Assembly (NCBI RefSeq): GCF_033807715.1
Contig: NC_084596.1
Span: forward strand, 34,588,879 to 34,652,878
Source: Cololabis saira
Lineage: Eukaryota > Chordata > Actinopteri > Beloniformes > Belonidae
DNA: 64,000 nucleotides
Direction of reading: 5' to 3'
Shown here: positions 22,903 to 33,598 of the stretch, one piece after another
Numbering within the stretch: the stretch's first letter is position 1
Layout: every line of letters begins with the position of its first letter
Notes under the pieces: generated by a model
Told to the model about the DNA's origin: nothing
The model's input: the letters and a program-made list of their open reading frames with translations, nothing else
Database searches by the model: none
Program-made: the position numbers and the translations under genes

Positions 22903-23986
22903 CAGAGGTGTATAATCAGTACTCGAGTTGTAAAAAAAAATCAGGGGGGATGGTGGATTTTATCATATGAGGACAGATAATTTGTGCTGATTACAAATAA
23001 TATAATATATTACAAATAATAGCAGTGACCAAAACACCTGCAGAAATACTGCAGGAATGACATAGCAGCAGTTAAATGCAGCCTTCTGTAAGCTTTAAAT
23101 ATCCACTGGGCTTACATCAAATACATCAAAACACAACAATAAAAAAACAGTTTTCTGAACTTATCAATATGACTCTGTCATTCACAGGATAAGTCAAATG
23201 GATCACTGCAAAAACTCAAAATCTTAACAAGAATATGTGTCCTATTTCTAGTTAAAATGTCTCATTTTAGTAATAAAAATCTCATTACACTTAAAACAAG
23301 ACTCATCACTGGAAAAAACAACAATTTTCACCTGTTTCAAGTAGATTTTCACTTGAAATAAGTAGAAAAAGTTATTTTTCGGGAGTTATTTTTCTGGTGA
23401 TGACTCTAAATGTTGAAATAGCAGTAAAACCACATTCATTGATGAAATGACGGGATGGAAAGGGGGGATGGCAGTTTTACAGGGGGGATGCCATCCCCCC
23501 TCAACTTGAGTACTGTGTATAATCCAGGTGCCATAAAGTAAAATCCTGTCCAGCAGTTCCAACCAATCACTAAACCAGCTCCTCTACAGGTAGACGGTAG
23601 GTCGTTAGTGAAAACACCAGTTTTACATGTGCTGGCTGATCCACAGGTATATGTTTTAATGAGCAAACATCAGTTTAATGTAAAGAAAATTATTTGACTA
23701 ATGGTGCTTTGAGACTGACCCCATTTCAAAATTGGTCTTAATTTAAGATTGATTCAAATCTATTTTTGATTTTGTAAAAAAACAACATTAAAGCACATTC
23801 AAGAGGTGTATAATCCAGGTGCCATAAAGTAAAAACACAGCCATGTTTCTGGATCAGCCAGTACACTTAAAACTGGTGTTTTCACTAACGACCTACCATC
23901 TACCTGCAGAGGAGCTGGTTTAGTGATGGTTGGAACAACTGCTGGACTGGATTTTTACTTTACTGCACCTGGATTATACACCTCTG
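22903..23986. mobile_element. hAT element with long inverted repeats (outer of a nested pair)
   Basis: The ends CAGAGGTGTATAAT and ATTATACACCTCTG are flanked by the perfect 8-bp duplication ATATTTAG (22895-22902 and 23987-23994). About 130-bp arms (23516-23645 against 23860-23986) are inverted copies. The left arm is interrupted by element 22917-23515. Confidence 0.9.
22917..23515. mobile_element. hAT element nested in the left terminus of another hAT
   Basis: The ends CAGTACTCGAGTTG and CAACTTGAGTACTG are flanked by the perfect 8-bp duplication TGTATAAT (22909-22916 and 23516-23523), which is part of the outer element's terminal repeat. Subterminal GGGGGGATGG/CCATCCCCCC pairs are also present. 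Confidence 0.92.
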
Positions 23987-24194
23987 ATATTTAGTTTGTT
24001 CATGTTTCAGTTGATCTTTCGATTTCTGAAAACGTTTTTCTCATTATTTCTCTGCAGTAAAAATTTAATATCCCTTTGGAGATTAAAATGCAGTTGTTAA
24101 ATTAAATCTTAATTTTTTTTTTCTATGTGGGAAGGAGTGGTCCACCTTAATGTTACTCAAACCAACAGGTGTGTTTTGGAAAATAACCCAAGTT

Positions 24195-24560
24195 AAGTTA
24201 AAGTCAGTGGTTGCAGAGGGGGGTCCCAGGTTCAAGCCCCTTGATTGCAACTGAGGATAATCACTTTGGGCCCCTGAGCAAAGCCCTTAACCCAGGGGTG
24301 TCGAAAGTCGGTCCTCGAGGGCCGGTGTCTTGCATGTTTTAGATATGTCCCTTTTTTTATCAAACCATGATACAAGGAGCTTGGTCATCAACAGAACTAT
24401 CCAGACTTTGATGATAAGGTGGTGACGACCGTTAATTAGAATCAGGTGTGTTGATGCAGGGAAACAACTAAAACATGCAGGACTGCGGCCCTCAAGGACC
24501 GACTTTGGACACCCCTGCCTTAACCACTACTGCATCCAGAGATGTAGTTCCTCCACGGAC
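24195..24560 (+). mobile_element. tRNA-derived SINE fragment split by a hAT MITE
   Basis: CCCAGGTTCAAGCCCC at 24225-24240 resembles a Pol III B box, followed by the CCCTGAGCAAAGCCCTTAAC motif common in fish SINEs. The MITE at 24293-24517 interrupts it. Confidence 0.45.
24293..24517. mobile_element. hAT MITE, 225 bp, perfect target duplication
   Basis: Ends CAGGGGTGTC and GGACACCCCTG; flanked by CCTTAACC on both sides (24285-24292 and 24518-24525). Related to 33180-33403 and 57805-58032. Confidence 0.9.
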
Positions 24561-24735
24561 CACTAGGATTCTGACCCTGCAGTTCCTCTACCGACCACTA
24601 GGGTGTGAATCCAAGAGTGGGTAAATCTCCATTGACTTTCATGTTAAAATGTCCAACTTTACAGCATAAATAAACATATTTACAGTCTGGTACAAAAACA
24701 TTTTTGGTCTCCATAGTTAGATTTTACATTTATTA
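24545..24735 (+). repeat. Unclassified interspersed repeat, copy 4
   Basis: Carries GACCACTAGGGTGTGAATCC and TGTCCAACTTTACAGCATAA, matching the repeats at 1461 and 15131. Confidence 0.5.
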
Positions 24736-26238
24736 CGACCTAGTGTCTGTGTGGGACCCCCATGACCTGCTCGGGGTCAGTCTGGTTGGGTCTGAGGATG
24801 AAGTTTGGCTAAGCAACAGCTAGCAGCTTCCTGGGGTCCGTTTCACAAAGCAGGTTCAACAAACTCTGAGTCTAATCCTGAACTCTTAGTTGATCTACTC
24901 TGAGATCGGAAACTCTGAGTTTTCGGTTCCAGAACAGCGGATTTGAGGTAATTTACTCAACTCTAAGTAGTTTCACCGGGAGTTACGCTCCTGCGTGAGG
25001 GAAATAAAAAGCCATCATCAGTAGAGCGCTGATACAAGGATTCACCATGGCAACCGGCAACACAAAAGAGCGACATACTTTCTCTTTTTTTTATTTTAAA
25101 CTTTATTTATCTTTTCAATTTACAAAATCCCTTTGAGGAAACATTAGTTTGCATCTCAAGATCCACATACTTCACGCCACTGGAGTTAGAAGTGTTAATA
25201 CATGCATATGGCGACTCGAGTATGAGAGCATATTTTGGGGAAAAAAATGAAATTTTATTGTCATTTAGATCAGGGCCGTCAATTGGGTACGGCAGCTGCC
25301 ACACCTCGGCTTCAGGGGAAAATGTAAATGTTTTTTTTTTAAATACATTTATGGAATTACTCTGTATCTATTTGTATTGATTTATTCTATTAATTCATAC
25401 ATATAAAATAACTACAAATGCATATCAGAACAACATGATGGATTTCAGTAGGTATTATCTATCCCAACACTTGTACCCCCCCCCATATGTTGAAATGTCC
25501 CAGCGTCCCTGACGACAGTGGTCGCTATCAATCTGGTTTTTAGTGCGCTCTGCAGTGTTACTAACTTACAAAAATGAAAAGGAAGCAGACAACCACGCAA
25601 TAAAAAAAAAGAAAGAAGACAAGTGATGGGTCCAGAAGATATTAACGAGGCTGTTAGCCACTGATGGATTAATTATGCAAGTTCATCTCAAAGTAAGATA
25701 TAAATCTTCTTATACATCTGTTTAAGGGAAATATTTGACTTTTTTTTTACTCTCCCTCTCCTTTTTGCATTTGGACTTTAACTGTTTGAAGTTAAAAATC
25801 TGATGTCCCTGTGATATTGTTGCACTGACATAGTGAATAAAGTGAACGAGTTAAATTGCGTTTGTCAGATACGCTTTTTCTGCTCTCTAACTCTGCCGCT
25901 TGCTGTCCGTGGTGCAGAAAACGGATGCGTATTGCGTAAAGACCCATTGGCTGAATTGACGCCACTGAGGGAGGAGACGGAGAGAAACTCCAGGTTCGCT
26001 GAAATAAACCTGGTCCCGACCAGGGGCCTGTACTACGAAGCGGGATTTGGGGTTAGCGAGGTAACTTCAGGTTTAACCCTGGGTTTTCAGGACTACGACG
26101 GTGGTTCACTTCTTACCGGGACACATCGCCATGGTAACTTATGCTGAACCGCTAACCTGCTCCGGAGCAGGTTATGTTCGAGATACAGATCGCCGGGTAT
26201 AAAAGCACCGCCCACTGACCAATCAGCTCTCTTGGAAA

Positions 26239-26341
26239 ATGGCATGCCCTTTCGAAGAGAATCCAGTGGAGCTCGGTGCGCGGATCGTGAGAGGATCCCT
26301 CCGATCTTCTTCTTGTCATTTTTTTTTCTGTTTGCTGCAAG
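26239..26341 (+). pseudogene. N-terminal fragment of a Harbinger transposase
   Basis: ATG followed by MACPFEENPVELGARIVRG, the usual start of fish Harbinger transposases, 34 codons long before the similarity ends. The remainder is missing or displaced. Confidence 0.55.
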
Positions 26342-26688
26342 TAATGTCAATGCTATTTCATTGTGCTTTTGTATACTGATATCATCCTAAAACAGAGAGT
26401 GATAGAAACACTAAAGCCTTGTACTTGTTGTATTTCTAAGATATGAAAGTGAGCCTACTTACCGCTTTGAATTATGTTTTTATATTTATTTTTTATTTGC
26501 TCCCATGTGCGTACCTCGGAAGTCGGAACTCGGAACTGGGAATGGAGCAGCGACGCGGCTGCATCAACCCCAAAATAACGCCGTTTTAAATTGTACAAAC
26601 ACGATATTGGTATCGTTGGAAAGGGAAAAATGTCCTCTTAATTTTGGGGGGGCTGAGATCAAATTATGGGGGGCTTCAGCCCGTTTTT

Positions 26689-26952
26689 TTATTTGTAGTG
26701 AGAACATAATCCACAGCAACCGACACAAATCCATTCATGTGTATGTGCTCCGCTGCAGCTGCCCTCATCGCCGCTTGTTGCTTTTCTGATTCGTTTTGAA
26801 GAATCATGCAACTCTTCCTTCTTTTTGAAAAAAGACAGTAAATTCAGCTGTCTTTTTGACATGTTTGCGTTGCTCGCTGCTGGCTCCCCAGATCCAGCAA
26901 ATTTCCAAAGTTTTTTTGGTCGGGGGCGTGGTTTGCTGGCCCATCTTTTCAT
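26689..26952 (-). pseudogene. hAT-type transposase or ZMYM-like N-terminal fragment
   Basis: The minus-strand frame includes MSKRQLNLLSFFKKKEE, the typical opening of TTF-finger hAT transposases and related proteins, and then degenerates. It lies between GGTGCCGGATC repeats near 27110-27190 and CTTCAGCCCG near 26670, probably the ends of another nested element. Confidence 0.5.
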
Positions 26953-27799
26953 TGCATCAACAAATCTCCGACTCTTTCAAATGACGTTAAATCTTTATAA
27001 ACAACATGAAATGCTTGGGATTTGTTCTGTAAATGAATTTATGCATATTATTATTTTTTATACATTAAAAAAAACTTTTTTATATTATTATTGTTTTATA
27101 TATACGAGAGGTGCCGGATCTGCCCAAATAAGTCCCGGAACGCAGGGAGGCCAAAATCGAGAGGTGCCGGATCTTGTTCCGGCAGGATCCGGCACAAATT
27201 AACCCCTATATCCCTATGAATTTACGCATTTATACAGTCAGCGATCTTTTGCCAGCTGTCTTTCCTGCATTTTGCAGCTGCAACTGTGTTGCTTTTTGCC
27301 TGTATTATATGCCTATACTCATCATATTTCCGTAAAATTATTGTTTGCTCTTCGCTACTGAAATAAGCGGCTCTGACAGCGGACTTCTCCATGCTTGCGA
27401 TTGGTCATGCGCTGAAAACACCGCCCCTTTTATGTGCACGCGCTCATATCCAGATTGGAGAAAGCTGGGTCGATCTACCGAGTTGATAACCACCGTCGTG
27501 TGACCGCTTAGCGTGATTGCAATTGTCCGGGTTAGTGAATCTGGATAAGGAAAAGATATCCTGGATATGTTGAACTTGCTTCGTAGTACAGGCCCCAGGT
27601 TAGGTTCAGAGCGTCTGTTACTACGGTAACTGACCGAGAGCTTAAGTTACCTCTCTTTGTGAAACAGGCTAGAGTTACCTCTCTTTCTCTGGTTTGAGTT
27701 ACCTCCCTTTGTGAAACGGAAAACTCAGAGTTTCCCTCATTTCAGGGTTAAATGACTCAGAGTTTTCACTAAACCTGCTTTGTGAAACGGACCCCAGGT

Positions 27800-28580
27800 G
27801 TAACTGAAGCACTTCTAGCTTGTTAGTCTTGGCAGCAGCCCAGAACAGCTGGTTCCTTCAGTTGAGTTCCCCTCCAGGTTGGCCTGCACTCTTGGAAATA
27901 TTTGATTTACCTGGCCCTCACCTAGACCCAGCTCTCCAAAGGCTGCAGTCAGTTATCTACACACCTGCTTGTTGGGGCCAGTCAGTGCATGCTTTTGTTT
28001 TTCATCCAGGACCTGAAAACATTGATGATCTGCTACATTCTGACCTGAGAGCTGAAGGGAATCTTGGACAGTCATAGTCAAACTGTAATGTCTCGTTTTT
28101 TTAATATTTTGTTTGTTTTGGTTGTTGTTTTTGGTTAAAAAATAAAATAAAAAGGTTGATCGCAGTGAGTCTCAGGGTTATACAAAAAATATATTACTTT
28201 TTTCCTTGTGCCAGAAAAAGAGAAAAACATCACACATAAAAAGCTGAAAATAAGAAACAAGGGCCATCAATAATGAGCATGTCAATAAAAAGACACAAAG
28301 TTGTTTTTTATTATTATTTTTATTATTGGGACTCTTATTTTGAAACACAAACTCTTTGACATCCGGTACATTCCCACCTCTTGATTCTTTCGGAGGGGGA
28401 GGAGCTGGCTGGTGGTTCGGGAGGTGCGCATGCGCACAACAACATTACGAAAAATAAATTTAATTTCAGACAGGAACTCAGCAGATTGCCAACTCCAGAT
28501 GGATCATGCCGTGTGAAGTGATGCAGCCTGTATTGCCAACTTTTGCTCTGTTTTCCATAAAACTAAACAGCTCTAAATAC
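27800..28580. other. Gene-free stretch with an isolated NRF1-type palindrome
   Basis: TGCGCATGCGCA at 28425-28436 stands in a short GC-rich block. No exon or start could be linked to it. The rest is AT-rich. Confidence 0.35.
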
Positions 28581-28599
28581 TGGGAAGATCATGCTGCAA

Positions 28600-29195
28600 C
28601 GTTTTGAAATTCTTTGACAGACACTAAGCAAATCAGCCCTGACCAAGAATTTTGTGATCGTCCAATATCTTTAAAATAATTGTTAGACTCAATTGAAAGC
28701 CTGAGGAATAATAATCCGCTGGGACAGATGGTTCTCAGAGTTTTACAAATCATTCTCCAAAGAACTAGCTCCCAGTATATTATATTGCTATGTAATGCTA
28801 AGGGCACCCTCTCTACCCCTCCCTCCAAGTTTAACACAAGGGTTAATTACACTTATTATCCCTAAACTGAAAAATTACCTGTCCAATCAGTTTTCTAAAT
28901 GACTATTACAAAATCCTGGCTACTATCTTTGTGAAGCAGTTAAAATTAGGCAATAGGCATATTTTGCAATTCAACAACAAGGTGATTCAAAGTGCTTTAC
29001 AAAGACATTAAAACATAAATAAAGAGCATCATTTAAAATGTAAAGAGAAAAGAAAGAAATAAGAGCAATAAATGAAACTCAGATAAAATCAGTAGTTAAA
29101 ATATTAAGTTTTGAAAAGTACCAGTGCAGGTTTAGAGCTTTACTCAGAAACAGCTAAGAACAGGTGAGTCTTCAACCTGAACTTAAAGCCCTCTA

Positions 29196-29228
<33 letters not shown>

Positions 29229-30850
29229 ATACAGATGGATCCAGCCCAAGTGAAGCGGTCCTGTAGTCTGACAAATCCAGATAAGAAATGATTGTATCCC
29301 TGTAGGAGAACGGGCTTGTTTTCAGCTTTATGGCATCAACAATAAACTTTTTCAGCTGATCTGAGGCTTTCTGGGAGTTTGTTCCAGACAACAGTTCTCC
29401 TCCAAAATCTTTTTGAAAAAAAAAAAACTGTTGGCAGGATGTCTAAACAGCAAGAGCAGTTCAGATGATGTCAGATGTCCTCCAGGTCTTTGCTAATAAT
29501 GGGAAGAAACTGTGTCATGGTGTTTAGACCGGTTTTCGGTGGATATGGTACATATGCTGAACCTGCTGCTGATGTACCAACTGCTCGTCTAATATTTTGG
29601 AAGAATTTGGCAAAGTCATTGCAGGCCATCGTTGAAAGAAATTCAGTTGCCACGGATACGAGGCGATTTGTTAGCCTGTCAACTGTAGCAAATAAGACCC
29701 GAGCCTTATGACTGTTTTTAGTGATGATGTCAGAGAAGTAGGGCTTGCTTGCATTCCTCAGTTGTAAATTATAAGAGTGAAGGTTCTCTTTATAGATGTC
29801 ATAATGAACCTGGAGGTTTGTTTAGTCTTGGATGATCTCATTGATGAAACACAGTTTTTTTTTTTAAGAAATAGGCATTTCTCCAATAATATGAGGTGTG
29901 CTTGACATATTATATTACCCAGAGTTGATCGATAATTAAAATTGTATTCTTTTCCTGGACTTTTACAAAGCTTGTGACTCAAACACGGGTTCATATTTAA
30001 CACACCTTCTACATTTGGCCTTGTCACTTCTTTTGCAGAACAATTAAAACTTTATATGGTAATGGAAATAGCTCAATTCATCTCAAAAATAGGCCACCCC
30101 CAAGAATTGAACTGAAACATGGAATATGATAGGGTTGTCCTACTTCCTCTTATTTATTCCTGCTTGTCTACTCAGCTATGAGCTAATCATATCAGAACTA
30201 GTCAGCTGAAAAGTATGTCCATTCTGGGCAGAAAAATCATAATCAGTCAAGTAGCTAATTTTCTAGGTCCTTAAGTCCTTCTGGCACTTGAAGTAATTAG
30301 AATATTTGCTAATGCTTCAGGTCTTAAATGTGAAATGGGATGTGTGAGCTGTGGAATGTCTTCTATTTACAATATCCCTGCTAAAGAAACTGCTACCCAG
30401 GAAACGTAAACAAAGAAACAGATTATCAGATGTGATTTGAACTTCGGCCCAATTTTATAAAGAACAAAGAAAAACTTAACTCAAGACTCTAAGGAGACGT
30501 GCCCCTCCGGGCCAGAACATTACACTCTAAAGTGAAAGGAATATAGGCTTACTTATGCAGCTATTTCCTGTTGAATGATAAATGACTTGTAAATATGTTG
30601 ATCAGATGCTCTGCAACTTTATTTGGAGGACCAAAACCCATTACATTAAAAAAAAAAACAATATTTTTTGATGAATAACTATAGCAGGTCTTGATTTTCT
30701 TGACTTCACTAAAATTAACACATTCAAAGTTGATTGGATTAAAAATTGCCTCAAAAACCCTCCATCTGGCATTTATTTCCTCACTACGTATTTTCTGAGA
30801 TGAATTTGTTTTACTGTGTAATTATAACATTGACTGAATTCAGGCTGGGT
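28600..30850 (+). mobile_element. Degenerate L1-like LINE
   Basis: Plus-strand fragments with frameshifts resemble the L1 reverse transcriptase: the YYKILATIF region at 28900, FCRTIKTLYGNGNSSI near 30010-30060, QGCPTS near 30135, and PPSIWHLFPHYVF near 30760. About 28955-29720 is a foreign insert with AAAGTGCTTTACA and an AAT microsatellite near 29200-29226. Confidence 0.6.
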
Positions 30851-30859
30851 AGCTCATTG

Positions 30860-31304
30860 GCACCTACTCAACCCACACCTGCTGGAACAGCATCAGATAC
30901 AACAGCTCACAAGAATATTAAAATGACACAGAAATGCTTGGTAACTGAAAGGATCGCCTTCTTCATTAAAAAGTTTACTCAACAACACGATATAATTTCT
31001 AAACCAGTTGTCAAAAAATAAAAATGTATTATAACATACATCCTATTGTTCCATATGAAGTACTTGGAAAAGGAGAGACCCTGAAGGGGCTTGTATATTA
31101 TTGTGGCGCTATGACTGATCAAATATGAGCAGAATGGGACCCTGATCACACAGAGGAAGTCTCAGGTCTCTAGGACAGTGCGCTTTAACTCTGGTCCTCA
31201 GGGTGTTGCCTTGCATTAACACACCTGCTTCCAATTACAGGTCACCATCAGCATCATTAAAGTCTGCTCAAGTCTGTTAATGACAGTCATTTGTATCAGG
31301 GCAG

Positions 31305-31340
<36 letters not shown>

Positions 31341-31380
31341 TACAGATACAACGTAATAAAATCCTTTGCCCGGCAGGTGG
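30860..31380. other. Gene-free stretch before the TMUB promoter
   Basis: Contains a decayed hAT MITE piece (31180-31300, with CACACCTGCTTCCAATTA) and an AAT microsatellite (31309-31340). Confidence 0.4.
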
Positions 31381-31386
31381 CGGGAG

Positions 31387-31507
31387 TGCGCATGCGCCGC
31401 TGCGCGCGCAGAGGAAGCAGCAGCGGCAGCAGGAAGTGCTGTGATCGGCGGAGGTTAGCCTGTTAGCCTGGGAGCTAACGAGGATATGATGTTTATGAAC
31501 TGAACAG
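31387..31507 (+). promoter_or_regulatory. TMUB gene promoter and 5'UTR exon
   Basis: A perfect NRF1-type palindrome (TGCGCATGCGC, 31387-31397) lies in a CG-rich stretch. It is followed by a non-coding exon that ends at 31507 with donor ACAG|GTGAGT. The next suitable acceptor in front of the coding start is at 33580-33581. NRF1 sites are common in TATA-less housekeeping promoters; the exact transcription start is not visible. Confidence 0.55.
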
Positions 31508-32024
31508 GTGAGTCTTTACCTGGGCAGAACTGATGCGATTGTTTATGGTGCGACAGGTGAGTGTGTTTCTGAATGGATCCGTGGGTTTGTACGAGTGTAA
31601 GTCAAAGATCCAGGCATCCGTGCAGCTGTTAGCTGCAGCTGCACTGAGCTGCCTTCCTGTTTGACAGTTCTGAGCTCAGGTGAGCTCACCTGAGCTCGCC
31701 GGGTTCAGCAATCGGATGATCAATTCCGGGTTCGGCCTCGTCACCTGAGCGGACGCACAGGTGTGGGCAGGTGAGCTGCGGTCCGCTGGTCACGTGACGT
31801 GGGTCGGTGTGGTAACATGATGGTACTGTCCATCCTGATGAGCTGAGATCGATCAGTGATCAGCAGGATCCATGAGGGTTCTACTACCACACTTCAGATA
31901 TTTGAACTGATCAGAACGATTGTTGTTTACATACGACACGTGGCTGGTTTCTGGATCACATACCAGGACCAGTACCAGTACTGAACTGACCAGGACCTGT
32001 ACTAAACTGACCAGTACCAGTACT

Positions 32025-32729
32025 CAGAGGTGTCAAAAGTATTCACATTCATTACTCGGGTAGAAGTAAAGATACTAGAGTTTAAAAATACTCCTGTAGA
32101 AGTTGAAGTATCAACTCAAGTTTTTTACTCAAGTAAAAGTATAAAAGTACTGGTTTCAAAACTACTTAAAGTATAAAAGTAAAAGTAATGTAAGGGGGAA
32201 AAAAGCCATTAAGGACAAAAGCCATTGAAAATGAATGCATCTTAGTATATTGCAAATATATTAAAGAACCCATATGTGTACTATAGAGCATTAACATGTG
32301 TTTCAGAGAGGAGGAGATATGATGACTAGTTGCCTATAAGTATTGTAATGGTGCAAAAAGTCAAACTTCAGAGGCATGTTATCATTTATCCTAACCTTTA
32401 TTGGAATGTACATCCAAGTTTAGTTGCAGGAATCTGAGGGAACGGATGTAAGAACAAAACTGGACAAGAACATCTGAAACAACCACAACCAAATTCACTC
32501 TATCCGGAATTTAAATGGATAGTGTTTTTTTTAAAGGCCGAAATGAAATAGAGTAACGAGGCTGTTTTTAAAATGTAAAGATTTAAAAGTACAGATAATT
32601 GCGTGAAAATGTAAGGAGTAAAAGTAAAAAGTCGTCTGAAAAATAATAACTCCAGTGAAGTATAGATAACCAAAATTTCTACTTAAGTAAGGTAACGAAG
32701 TATTTGTACTTTGTTACTTGACACCTCTG
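32025..32729. mobile_element. Non-autonomous hAT element in TMUB 5' intron
   Basis: Ends CAGAGGTGTCAAAAGTATTC and GACACCTCTG; the flanks CCAGTACT (32017-32024) and CCTGTACT (32730-32737) match at 6 of 8. Interior rich in AAGTATAAAAGT words. Confidence 0.82.
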
Positions 32730-33179
32730 CCTGTACTAAGCTGACCAGGACCAGTGCCGGTACCACATGGACCAGCACCACACTGTGCAGTATAAGTACA
32801 ATGCACACCGGTTTGATACCAGGACCAGTGGGTATTTACATCTGCACAGGTTTGTGTTTGCATCCGTCTGGGTGATTGTTTGTGTCCATGTGGGCAAGTG
32901 TTTGAAACTTTCTTGGCGATTGTTTGCAAAGTTGAGTGTTTACGTCTGTCTGGGTGTGTGATTATGTGTTATTGACGTAGAAGGAAATAAAATGTTACCC
33001 AGTGGACCAAAACATTTTTTTAAATTACACTTTTCTGAGTAGGTATATGTCAGGCTATGAGGTGGTGGTACATACGTTGTCAGAGTATACTTTGTCAGTT
33101 CAGCACAGAAAAATGCCCACTTATACCCAACATACTCTCTGCCACAATGCAGTAGGCTACTAAAGCAGAATCTATATAA

Positions 33180-33403
33180 CAGTGCTCACCAACCCTTGTC
33201 CTCAAGATCAACTGTCCCGCATGTTTTGGATGTTTCCCGGCCTCAACACACCTGATTCTAATTAACGGTCCTCATTAGATTTATTATCAAGGTCTGGACA
33301 GTTCTGTTGATGACACAGCTCATGTATCACGGTGTGCTGAAGCAGGGTCGCATCTAAAACATGCAGGACAGTAGATCTCGAGGACCAGGGTTGAAGACCA
33401 CTG
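33180..33403. mobile_element. hAT MITE, 224 bp, perfect target duplication
   Basis: Ends CAGTGCTCACC and GACCACTG; flanked by CTATATAA on both sides (33172-33179 and 33404-33411). It lies about 180 bp upstream of the TMUB coding exon. Confidence 0.88.
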
Positions 33404-33598
33404 CTATATAATATATCTGAATATGAATCTTTTATTACTTGTCAGAGTGAAATTTCTATGTTTATGCTTTGTTCCATCTTCATTTACTCTGGCCAGAGAT
33501 GTTACAGGGGGACAAAAGGGTTGATCAATGAACTAGGATGGTTTGATCCTGCTGAAGCTAAGCCCCGCCCCCTGTCTGCAGGTGCGTTGTCGTGGGCG

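Larger units (their letters stand above)
26022..27595. mobile_element. Second PIF/Harbinger-like element nested in the first
   Basis: The ends GGGGCCTGTACTACGAAGCG and inverse lie inside 24833-27795. It carries the transposase start described at 26239 and a further insertion at about 26640-27190. Confidence 0.7.
24833..27795. mobile_element. PIF/Harbinger-like element, outer of a nested set
   Basis: The ends GGGGTCCGTTTCACAAAGCA and inverse enclose about 3 kb. A frame starting ATGGCAACCGGCAACACAAA at 25048 resembles the start of the Myb-like accessory protein of Harbinger elements. A relative lies at 46766-47720. Target duplication not clear. Confidence 0.7.
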
